A stretch of 64,000 nucleotides of DNA from Anas platyrhynchos. Taxonomy: Eukaryota > Chordata > Aves > Anseriformes > Anatidae. Of the stretch, positions 49,575 to 60,728 are shown piece by piece. The stretch covers positions 15,024,001 through 15,088,000 of the forward strand of contig NC_092590.1 of NCBI RefSeq assembly GCF_047663525.1, given 5' to 3'. Each line of letters opens with the position of its first letter. The first letter of the stretch is position 1. A model generated the notes under the pieces. The model was not told where the DNA came from and did no database searches. It saw only the letters and a list, made by a program, of their open reading frames with translations. Made by a program: the position numbers and the translations under genes.

Positions 49575-50130
49575 TGGGGAAACTGCCTGCCCGTGGCCTG
49601 GATGGGTACACTCTCCTCTGGGTCAGGAACTGGCTGGAGGGCCGTGCCCAGCTGGTTCTGGTTAATGGAGTTAAGTGCAGCTGGCGTCCCATAACAAGTG
49701 GTGTACCCCAGGGGTCAGTACTGGGGCCTATCTTGTTTAATATCTTTACTGATGATTTGGATGAGGGGATTGAGTGCACCCCCAGTAAGTTTTCAGATGA
49801 CACCAAGTTGGGAGGTAGTGCTGATCTGTCTGAGGGTAGGGTGGCCCTTCAGAGGGATCTGGATAGGCTGGGCTGCTGGGCCGAGGTGAATGGGATGAGG
49901 TTCAACAAGGCCAAGGGCCGGGTCCTGCACTTTGGCCACAGCAACCCCATGCAGCGCCACAGGCTTAGGGCAGAGTGGTTAGGAGACTGTGAAAAGGGAC
50001 CTGGGGGTGCTGATCGGTGCTCACCTGAACACGAGCCAGCAGTGTGCCCAGGTGGCCAAGAAGGCCAGCGGCATCCTGGCTTGTGTCAGGAATGGTGCAG
50101 CCAGCAGGAGCAGGGAGGTGTCCTACAGCC
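49575..50130 (+). mobile_element. CR1 LINE fragment covering part of the reverse transcriptase
   Basis: The + strand encodes the middle to late part of a CR1 reverse transcriptase. Recognisable in order are [13 protein letters not shown], a [20 protein letters not shown] motif and an FSDDTKLGG block. In CR1 and other LINEs this last catalytic motif is FADD (as FADDTKL), so the Ala has changed to Ser here. Further on, near VLHFGH, the frame shifts, and the CR1 3' UTR and terminal repeats are absent. The copy is truncated at both ends and is not functional. Confidence 0.88.
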
Positions 50131-53100
50131 ATCCGAGACGTTACCCACAGACACATCTATAGAATCCAGAGTCCAAGAACTGGCTGCCAACCAAGCTCTC
50201 CAGGGAGCCTGAATGAAAACCAGCACCAATGGTTAAGATGGTTGAATAAGCGTGCTGTCATGCTGAACTTTGGGAAGGTGTCTCAGGTGGCAGCCCGAAG
50301 CCAGCACCCCACCCCCAGCTCTATTTTCAGTCTCCTCCGGAATAATATTGGCTACTTTACAAGTTTGGTATTGACACAAAATTTGTTCCCGGTATGCCAG
50401 GTAAATGGGGATCAGTTTGCCACGCTGCTGTCACACAGGGTCAGAGTCACCTGCGAAATAGCGCAGGCCCCAGGCCAAACCCAGAGACAAGGCCACAATA
50501 GCATTAGCTGCCTAACTCAGAAAGCCTTTGGCTGCAGCATTATTACCTAAATTTAAGGGTAGCAGGACTGGTTGAATTATTCATTGTGAGCAAACTCTCT
50601 GGCAAACCTTAGCCTTAGCTGTGCTAGCTGTTAACAGACTGTGGGCAAACTGCCTTTGTGTTTACCGATCTGTTTGTTATGCAGAAACATGCGAGCTGCT
50701 CATGCAAAACGCTTTTCATGCATAGCAGGGTTCAGCCCAGGAGCTGTCTGCCAGTCCTCTCCTTCCGCAGCTCCCTGCTCCTGAGCTGTGCTGTGTCACA
50801 AAGACAACGTGTCCCTGCTGCCCGTGGTACCAGCACATCCCACCTGTGAGTAGCGTGGTGCAGAGCTCCAGGGAGGAAGAGGATCCTGCCTGTGAATCGT
50901 GTGGGTAGATGCCACTCTCCTTTATTTTTGCAGATGCTTCTGCATTTATTTCCTTGTATCCATTTTCCATGCTTGTTTTCCTCCAGAAGGTTATCCTGTT
51001 TCTCCAGTGCTTTATTTTTTTATTTTTATTTATTTTTTTGGCCTGTCTGGAGCAGCAGACTGTCTCCCGAGTTCACTGTCAGATGAAATTCACCATCCTA
51101 CTCACTGTCACTGCTCTGTTCCTCTCTGCCTTCAACAATCTCACAGCCATTTCCAGCTCTCCTGGCTAAAAATCAAAACAAAGCACACCCAAAGCTTGTG
51201 GAGGAGGCTGGTGCCCTGCTATCAGTGCTTCAGGTACCTCCCTTTGGAGCCTTGTACTGCTATTTTCACAGGCAGAGCTCTGTTATCAGGGACAGCAGTC
51301 AGCACAGAAAAACTACTTGGTGGCAACGGAAAGCAAGTCTTTATTTCTATTTTTTTGGTATTTTTCTTTTTGCAACAGAGGGCTGGTTCTCATACCAACC
51401 CCTTTCACCTACACTCAGCTATAGCAGTGTCTTGCAAAGTTGGGTTTGGGATCCAGCACGCTAGCACCTGCACCTGCGCATACACAGTGGGACAGAAAGC
51501 AGCTCTGTCCTGCTCTTGCAAGAAGTGCCTTTTCATATTCTACCAGAGGAAAGAAGACAACAGTCTCAGGCTTTCTAGCTTTCACAGAAAACCACAGAAA
51601 TTTAGCAGGTTTAGCAGGTAAAAGTTGTCCTGAGAGGCAACAGCACCTAACCCTGAAAGCACCAAGACGCAGAATCTGAAATTAAGCATTTTGCTCTAAA
51701 AAGCTGAAGAGCTGTAACTCCTTCGTTACAGCTTCAATACTTGCACCACACCACTACAAAACAAAACCAAAAACAAACAAAAAATCACTCTTTCCTCACT
51801 TCATCAAGTGCTTCAGAGATTTTTTCCCAGCTCTGAATCTGTTCAAGACTAAACATCAAAGGCTAACCACCCTAATGTGCAATTGAGTTCTTGGCAAGTA
51901 ATTTATTTGCCACAAATATCAGCTCCTTCGCCACTCCTGTGCAAACAGGAAGCATAGCAGGAGGTGATCCCAACCTTAACAACGATACAGCAGCTGTCAC
52001 CACTCATTTTCACTTAAGTGAATAAAAAAAAGAAAGGAAAAAAAAAAATACAGTGAGGTCTAGCTGTCTTCCTCCCATGCTTTTGGGGAAGGCTAAGCAG
52101 CTCTGAGCGAGCAAAGCAAACTAATGTCATCATTGCTCAAAGCCTTTGGTGTTTGTGAGGTGATGCCTCACAATCACAATCCTAATCCTCCTCCTGGCTA
52201 CTTAAAATACCCATCTCTCCAGCAAAGGGTTTCTGGAAGCTAGGGTGCTATGCTGGTGAGCAGCTCAGCTTCTCCCTTGCAGCAAAAGCCAACAGGATAA
52301 TTCATCCTCAGGAGGCACTTGTTGTCTCTTCCTGTTCAGCTGACTGGGCTGTGGGGTTTCTCTCGGGGCACCGTTCCAGTGCCCGCACACATTTGAGCAA
52401 TAGTGCTACTGGAGATATCTCGAGTCTCCAGTCTGGCCTCCGGGTGTTGCTTCGGGACACAGAAGGACTCCTGCAGGTCCCACACGGCATGTGCAGGCGT
52501 TGTGCAGACAGCTCACGTACCGTAAGGACCAGACAGCTACGTTTAGATAACTAAATCTTTCCCATAGCAGGCCCTACAGATCTCATACTTAAGGAGCGTA
52601 AGATAGGGTGAATTGTATGTTGTTTGTGCTAACTTCTGAGCAAGAAGAAATAAAGTGGAACTGGAGATAGGACTAGAGTGAAAACTAGATATCTACGGAA
52701 AACCCAGCAAGCAGGGAACATTTCTAATCAAAACGCATCCTTCTTCCTTGACAAAACAACCTCCTACTTGATCCTCATTTGCCCAAAAATACACAGTTCA
52801 TCTTGCTTCCTTGAGAGATTCTGTAGAGTACGTCTAGAAGGAATCACGGACTCCTTTTCTATTTCAATACCTGTCATTTGAGGTTGCAGCCTGCAGAGTG
52901 GATCACCAAACCTGTTTTGTACCAGGACACTGGAGACCTCTGCAATGCTTTGAGCATGATGTTGTGTTCACAGAGCCTGGAAGGATGGCTCTTGCTGGAT
53001 ACTTTTCAGGCCATCTGTACATGATGCTTGCCCACCAGATCTCCCTGAAATACTCACAAACCTTACCTGAGATCTATTTTTTTCTGGATGTTCCTCAAGG

Positions 53101-56100
53101 AACTCTTTGTTGGTAGCGGAGTGCTTAAAGTAACTTGACTTCCTATAAGAGAATGGCTTTCTCTGAACAAAATATATGTTAGACTTCTGCAAAGTCAGCT
53201 GTACATTATGGAAAATACTCTTCTTGCTCTGCCTCTGTAAATACACAGAAAGAGGCTTCTCTAATTCACAGCACCATCTGCCATAGGTGGCCTGGATCAG
53301 CATCTCCGTTCTCCATCTCAGGAATGCAGAGTTCCTCTGGCATTTTCTTTAACAGCACAGAGGTTATGCCAATTCATCAGAAGTGGTATCCCACAGTCCC
53401 AACACCTGGAGTGTGTCACTAGACAGGAAATTTCCTGGCACTGATGTAAGTCAGATCTATTTTAAATGCATGTGAAAAGAAAAGAAAAAAAAAGAAAAAA
53501 AAAAAAAAAAAAAGAAACAGAAAGGGTGCTCCAGCAATTGATGAAATCCTCCCATCTGAGCAGGCAGGTACCTCCATATCATCACCCTCAGCAATGGCAT
53601 AAGCATGGATCTAAAAAGTGGAAGGGACATGCTGTTGTGAGCAAGAAAGTTAGGAGGGAAACAGGGAACAGCTGCAGCCCTTGAGAACCAGTGGTCAGAA
53701 AGATCATACACTGCACATAATTAATGCATCCCAGATTCCACATATCATCCTCATGGACAGGAGATGCACAGAAGAAAACAACACGTACTGGATCAGTTGC
53801 AAAGGGAGCAGCGTCACTCAGTATTTATCTGAGACAGCTCACACTTCTTTAGTCTGTACAGCCTGTTTGTGGTGCTGTTTCCCCTTCCAATCTCCCTTCT
53901 CAGCCTTCTCTCACCTCCTCATTACCTCTAAGTCTTGACCTTTTCTGCTTGCTGCCACATCCTCACAGAAATATTTTCTATGGAAATGTTTCACATGCAG
54001 ACAGAATCAACCAAGCGCAGCGTTGTTCATTTACTCTCAGCCAAATTGCTCCATTAAACAATTAAAAAAGAATTTCCCATGTCAATGTCAATCAGTATCC
54101 ACCACAGTGGACAGGACTCTTGGGTAAAGGGCAGGAAGAAGGCATTTCTGTTTGCTGCCTGAAAGGGAGCTAAATCTTAAACTGTGGCAGTGATTCCATT
54201 TGCATTTTAAAAGAGCATCTTCTGAGCATCACTCATTTTGGAAGCCTTGATCCAACCAACGCTTGCAAGAACACCATCTCCCAGCCCAAACTATCTCCAC
54301 CTGTGCCACCTTGTTGTGTGCTAATAACAGCACCACTGCTGGTATTGCTCCCCAAAAGCAGCCGGTAAGGCTGATACAGGTTCTCCAGAGCTCTGCTGTG
54401 CTCTCTGAAATGCTGAAGTTACTTTGCTTTGTACACAACTACCACACTAACATCCTGCTCCTTACTTGGTCTGTCATTTATCACACGCTGCTGTACTCAG
54501 CAGCACCAAAGCACACATACTCAGTACCTCAGTTTTTTCTACAGCATTTCCAGTTTCCAAATCCCCCTGAAATTATATGTGTAGATAATTTCTTTCCCCA
54601 ATCCTTCAAATAGCCAGCTTTCAAAATGTTTTAAAAAAGTTATAGATGTTTTTTTTTCCCTCTTTCAAGGCCAAAGCAAGAACAGAAGTTTTCCATACCT
54701 GAAGGCTAATGACAATCTGTCAGAAAAAAAGGCACGTGAATGGGCTTACTCACTCAATCTCGTAAAGCATTCCTCTGCTAGCCCCCACGCAGCAGATCTG
54801 AAGAGACTGAGGAAGGTCTGGAGGAGAAACATGCCAGCGTGGCCTTGGCAGATTAGCAAGGGAAACGAAGCAAATGCACAGCTGAAAGAAAACATTTCCA
54901 AAGTTCTCAGCCATGCCAGCAGGCACCAGATCGATTCCCTAAAGGTTGCTCGATTTCTTTTACAGCCACGCTCCACCTGGTATTCTCATCTCAAACAAAT
55001 TCCCCTTATCTGCAGGGCTGGCTGTTTACTGAGGGCTGCCAAGTGTGGTGGGTGACCTGCTTTGTGGTTTTATTCCCAGCAGAACACAGCCTGGCTTTCC
55101 AGACTAATGCATAGCAAGAAGCTGTGTTAGTAGGAAAGAACAGCCCTCTGTCATTATCGAGAAGCAGGGTTCTCTGAAGAGTAAAGCAGGTCCAACAAAT
55201 TTATCTGCGGCCAGAAATGCATGGAAAATTTCTTTTTAACTGAGTTATAGTTAAGCTATAACACCCTCTTGTACAAGGCATCAGGCATCCCAAAAATCCT
55301 GTTGTCAAAGTTCTCCCCTCTTTTTAGGTCCCTGTCATCTTCTTCCATATCTGCATAAACGTAAATTAATACAAGATGTCCAGTAGTGTTTAAGTAAGGA
55401 GAAGGTGGCTTTCTCAGTCTCAGAAAGCTGGCTGCTGTGCTGGACCATAAATTCCATATGAAGTGTTTTTATCCTGGTCAGAGCACACACAGTTCAACTA
55501 CTTATCAATTTAAACTACGAAATAGTGTGAAATTTAAAAAAGGGACATTCCACAGAAGGGAGACTTCGAAACATGCTGTTTGCAGCCATCAGTAAAAATA
55601 AGCAGCACCCAAGCATCCTGTTTGCTAGGCGTTTAGCTGCCTGTAAAGGTGTGTCACGCTTCTTGGCCAGGCTGCTGTCCGGAGCCAGCACACCGTCCCG
55701 AAGCTGAATGTAAGCGCTGATGAGGCAATCCCGGCTTATTGGGACATCTCTGGCTCACAGAGGTCCACTTGGCTGGGTGCACTCTTTAAAAATCCACATA
55801 GTTATAACCAGAAACGTAAAGGAGGTCAGAATCATCTGCAAGGATTTTACCAGCACAAGATCATTACTACCACAAATTTTTCAAATGGAAAAAATAACAA
55901 TAACTACAAAAATAGCAAGCACTTAGACAGGATAGTAGGCAAAAATCACTATTCATCTGTGCAACAGCATTTATTCTGGCAATGGGATTCCTAGATACAG
56001 TCTGAACAAGTGATTCCTCCTGCTGGGGTGTGCTGTGACAGGGATATTTCACTGCTGTTTGGTGACCCACGCTAAGACTTGCACAGGATAGCACAGCACA

Positions 56101-57570
56101 GATGGGTGCAAGGGAAGGACAAGGCTGTGCAGAAGATGAAAGCCTGGTTTATGTGAACAGGGGGGAGAATAGTTGTCCACTTGCAGGGGTTAAGATAGCA
56201 GGAGCAGGGCAGGACTGCCCATGGGGCACCCCCGAACTAGCTGGCTGCAGAGGAGCTGCCTGGGCCCGGCAATCCCATCTGAAAGCAGAACACACCCACG
56301 GGTCACCTCTGCCATAGAGAGGCTTCCGAGGCTCTCCTTACTCATTTGGAAAAGCCTTTCCTAAGTGCAATGCCATCACGCTCCTCTAATTTAAGGAGCA
56401 CTTTCACAAAGCTACTTCAGGCTTTTCTCCCCAAGCACAAACCCCTCGCCTGAAGAACTCCGGGGCAAAAGCAGTCAGCCAGCATCAGAGGCTGCAAATA
56501 CACAGACCAAACCAGGAGGAGCCCAACAGAGAAGTAACTTCTCATCCTCCAGAGTCCTGGCAGTGTCTCTATTTGCAGATCATTAACCCACGAAGCAGGA
56601 AGGACTTCTAAAACGAAGCGCCAGCTGGCTCCCTGTTACAACTCTTCAGCTAGGCCACAGCCAAGCCCAAGGCACCTACTGCAGCAGGGCGGTGTTCCCC
56701 ACATCCAGCCCATTCCCAAAGGCTCCAGCTATTACCTGTGTGTCCTGACACCTGCCCCCCACAGCTAAGACCTACAATTTCTTTTTATTGAGACTATTTT
56801 TCCCATGAAACCTTTAAGCTGTGGTAAAAAAGACACTGCTTCCACACAGACGCTGAACAGGCCGAGACGGCAAGGAGGCACCAGGGGTACTGCGAGAGCC
56901 TCAGCTCGAGATCAGCTGAAGCTTTCACCTATTTCTACTACTGCTCTATTTTCTACTACTACTCTATTTCTACTGCTGGGAACAGCCCCCTCCTCACTGC
57001 TATGTTAATTTCTGACAAAATATGGAAATGGCTACCTTGTTGTTGGACAAGCACAGGCAGGAGCAGTCACCATGGACAACTGACCTGCTGTGACTTGTCC
57101 CACAGCCATACCTCACCAGCAGGTTCACGGGAGATTACAAACAATTGTGACCTCTTCTTCTCCATGCAGCTAGTCATATTTACTCAGACAGCAGCAATGA
57201 GACAGAGGTTATTACTCTTTAATCTTTCTGAGAAACCCTTTTTCCCCTCTAACACAACCCCAAGATTCTGTGAATCCCTCTCACGTTCACGTGTGTGTAT
57301 TAAGAAATCTACCTGAAAGCACGCTCCTGTTGAAACGTCTGTAACCAGTTTGCCAGTAGTAGTGGAGTTGCTCAAGAACAGCTCCTGAAATGTGGAATTT
57401 AAACAACAACCAAACAAATAAACCAAAAAAAAAAAAAAGAAAAACCTACTACTACTATCAGCAGGTTAATGTCTGCATGATGGTGGTTTTTTTTTTTTTT
57501 TTTTTCTTTTCTCCTGCATAAAAAGGAAATTGTAACTCACTTGTCAATGAATTTTTCCAGCGTGAGATGG
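50131..57570. other. Intergenic DNA
   Basis: About 7.4 kb, AT-richer, with no recognisable gene. The longest open frame (50,899-51,621) is Phe/Leu/Ser-rich but has no known motif. It contains an A-rich tract at 53,478-53,517 and short A/T runs near 57.43 and 57.49 kb. Confidence 0.6.
53478..53517 (+). repeat. A-rich tract
   Basis: A runs interrupted by single G residues. Low complexity. Confidence 0.85.
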
Positions 57571-57572
57571 CT

Positions 57573-57953
57573 TCTTGAGAGCAGCCCTGCAGAGAAGCAC
57601 CTGGGGGTTGTACGTAATACGTACAAGGCAATACGTAAAGGGGGCCTACAGGAAAGCTGGGGAGGGACTCTTTGTCAGGGAGGAATATGACACAGTGGAA
57701 TGACTTCAAACTAAAAGAGGGTAGATTTAGATGAGCTATTAGGAAGAAATTCTTTACTGTGAGGTTGGTGAGGCCCTGGCACAGGCTGCCCAGAGAAGCT
57801 GTGGATGCCCCATCCCTGGAAGTGTTTAAGGCCAGGCAGGATGGGGCCTTGGCCAGCCTGGCCTAGCAGGTGGCATCCCTGTCCATGGCAGGGCGTTGGA
57901 GTTAGATCATCTCTGGGGTCCCTTCCAACTTGAGCTGTTCTGACTCTATGACT
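57573..57953 (+). mobile_element. CR1 LINE 3' part with an internal deletion
   Basis: The first section (GAGAGCAGCCCTGCAGAGAA…CTGGGGGTTG) is the CR1 region that normally lies several hundred bases before the 3' end. It jumps at 57,611-57,637, where three TACGTA copies occur, straight into AAAGGGGGCCTACAGGAAAG and on through AGGAAGAAATTCTTTACTGT and TGCCCAGAGAAGCTGTGGAT to the 3' end, CCTTCCAACTTGAGC…TGACTCTATGACTC. The internal stretch has been lost. The divergence in the tail suggests an old copy. Confidence 0.88.
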
Positions 57954-59582
57954 CCTCTAACAGACATCAATATTCACTACAGCAGAGATACGCCCAGCAA
58001 GATTCTTCTCTGCACGAGCAAATGAAACCTGAAAAAATGCTTGTCTGCAACACAATCACTACTGAAATCACCATACCACTTTTTTTTTTTTTTTTTTAAA
58101 TATTATTACTTACTCAAATGCCTCCTTCACCTTTAGTATAAAGGCATCCAGGAAAACATATCCTCTAAGTGTTGTGAACTAGGTGCATTCATGAAATTTG
58201 AGCCTCCTAACCATGGTAATGTTGCTGGTACACCAGAGTAGACTGATGATGGGCCATGCTGGGACCTCCAAGATGGTCAAAGTCACGTTTTATGGAATGA
58301 ATTCAGTACCTTATGCTTTAAAATATACCAACTTATTTTAATACAACTGTTTACATTTCAAATAAACAAACATTGATAAACTTCATTTTAAAAAATCACA
58401 GAATCAAACATTCTGCGATTCTATGAAAATTTTTAATTAGTTTACAGTCAGACATTAATATAGTTTAGGTTTAAAAAATGTCTGGAATTATTCTACTGAT
58501 TTCTGCAACTCTTAAAAAAACCTACTCCAGCAATAAATAGAAAGCAAGTTAATATTTAATCCTTATTTCAAAATATCATTCTGAAGTTATTTAACAAAAA
58601 TAAACAATTCTGGACTTAATGTAAAATTACAATAGCTCTTCACTTATTAAACCTGTAGTATAATCCGTAGCAAGTAATTCTTTGTTTGGACTGTGAGCGT
58701 GGTTACAGACCTGCAAATAAGACTAGTGATAAAGTCTGTGACATTACCAGTCTCCTGAAGGGAGCTTTGCTGAGATAAACTCATTTTTATCATAAAAAAC
58801 CTTTACCACAGAAATTCTGAGACGGAAGAAGTTACTATGTTTTTTCACAATTCCAGAAGAGAATATTATCTCTACAGAGAACAAATATGTAAGTAACAGT
58901 TTGTAGAAAATACGGGACTAGAATTAAGTGGTCAGAGTAAGTGTAACAGAGATTTTATCTTTCTGAAAATACATCAAGTATTTCTACAGAAAGAGGAAAA
59001 TGTGAAGTTCAACAAAAGGCTACAAGTAAAACAAATATTCACTCACAGGAAAAGAACGACCATCCTAAAGTAGCTGTCCCCAAGTGCCCACAGCAGTGCC
59101 TGTAGCTATGAGTGGAAAGAAAACTGCCTTATTCCTACAAATCATTGGAGAATTGACCAGTATTTATCTCTCACATGAATTTATAATAATGTTTTCAGGT
59201 TACCACTGAAACAGTTAACAGACAGAAGAACAAGGGGAACCAAGAGGAGTTTGACTAGCCAAGCAGTAAATGTCCTAAACAAACAAGGCTTTATCATGAA
59301 TTATTAGTTCTGTTTCTTTTAAATAAGCAGCAGAAAGAAAGAATGAATTATAATACAGGGATACCAAACAAACTTTTTTTTTTTTTTTTGACCGAGAGCA
59401 ATCAAAATTCTGCTTTTCAGAACAAGCCATTCTAATGCAAAGCTGATCACATTGAAGCTGTACTTTGCCATAGCCCACTGAGGTAAAGTAAATGAATGGT
59501 TTGGCCACATTTGAGTATCATCTGGGGCCTAGGAGGAAAGCAGAGGAAGTTGTTAATAATTAGATGTGACCTTCACTAATAA

Positions 59583-59667
59583 AACTATATATATATAGCT
59601 ATATATATATACACACAAGCACACACATATATATACACACATACACCTATATATATATATATACACA

Positions 59668-59712
<45 letters not shown>
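59583..59712. repeat. Compound (TA)n/(CA)n microsatellite
   Basis: Alternating TA and CA blocks, about 130 bp, including an uninterrupted TA tract of roughly 30 bases near 59,670-59,700. Likely unstable in length and prone to extrude as a cruciform or Z-DNA. Confidence 0.92.
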
Positions 59713-60116
59713 CTTCCAACCTTAGATTTCGGATAAAGGCATAGTTCCATGATAGCAGAGGTAGGAGAAGGTACTGAAAATAGCCGAGTAAGTCTCTAAC
59801 TATGAATGAGAAGCTTCTTGTTTTGTTTTAAATAACAACCATGTAACAGAGAATTTTGAACTTGGTTTGAACTTACTTTTATTTCACTTCGTTTTTAAGT
59901 CAAAATAGATGACAAATGTTCAAATAGGGTGTCCTTCATTTGATTTAGCTTGAGTGTAGCAGGCACAGGAAATTTGATCCTCAAAGTGAAGTTCCAAAGC
60001 ACCTCCTCTTTTTAAATATGGGTTAAGAAAATTAATGCCATACTGCATGAATGGATTTTTTATTCAACGCACAGCTTGTATAATTGATGTGGTCAAAGAC
60101 AAGCATATCCCTTAGA

Positions 60117-60151
60117 TTAAAAAGAAAAAAAAAAGAAAAAAGAAAGAAAGA
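60117..60151 (+). repeat. A-rich (AAAG)n-like tract
   Basis: A runs passing into AAAG units. Low complexity, just downstream of the ERI1 coding end. Confidence 0.8.
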
Positions 60152-60280
60152 AACCCACACTACTTCTCTATTGCTTTAGAGTTGATGAAGATGCTCCAAT
60201 TTCTCAGACTTTGTGAAAAACAATTATCAGCAGGAATCCTAATGAGATTGCCTTATCAGCAGAGGCCAGCCCAGCCAATC

Positions 60281-60286
60281 TTTATT
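60281..60286 (-). terminator. ERI1: Candidate ERI1 poly(A) signal
   Basis: AATAAA on the minus strand, about 440 bases after the ERI1 stop. A second lies at 60,059-60,064. Which is used cannot be decided from sequence. Confidence 0.4.
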
Positions 60287-60728
60287 TCAGCTCTTCTAGC
60301 AACATCTTGTTTGGATGCAATTAATAATGATATGCTAGATATCATTATAGTATGGAATAATGAATAAATACTCCCCACAAGCTGGTGTGGAACAGTAGCA
60401 CACAAGCCTAACCAATCTTTGCATGTGTTTAAATTCCATGTCCTTAAAAGCTTACCACTTTGCCTGGATTTTGCATATCAGCCTTACTGCTGGAAAAGGT
60501 GCAAAAACCAGTTACAACAACAACAAAAAAATCATCAGTATAAAAAACCAACGTTGTAACACAGGCTTCAAAAAGCTTCCACACTCTTTTTTTTCAACAA
60601 AGACCATTAGTTAAGGTGCCTTCAGGTTCTGAATTGCCGAGAGGTTTGCAGAGGTTGCCGTTTGACAAGCTATTAACAATCTGTAGTGGGTATCTGAGAG
60701 CAGTTCCTAATGCAGAAGCCCTGAACTG

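Larger units (their letters stand above)
57954..60280. other. Non-coding DNA downstream of ERI1
   Basis: AT-rich, with no coding signal. It probably includes part of the ERI1 3' UTR toward its right end, since several minus-strand AATAAA signals occur. It also holds T runs (58,081-58,097; 59,372-59,389) and a long TA/CA microsatellite. Confidence 0.55.

Noticed and set aside
50899-51621. A 240-codon + strand frame with hydrophobic stretches
   Set aside because: The Phe-rich segment comes from T-rich low-complexity DNA; no family match seen.
32446-60280. TNKS, MFHAS1 or miR-124, known human neighbours
   Set aside because: None of their recognisable sequences were seen in this interval.
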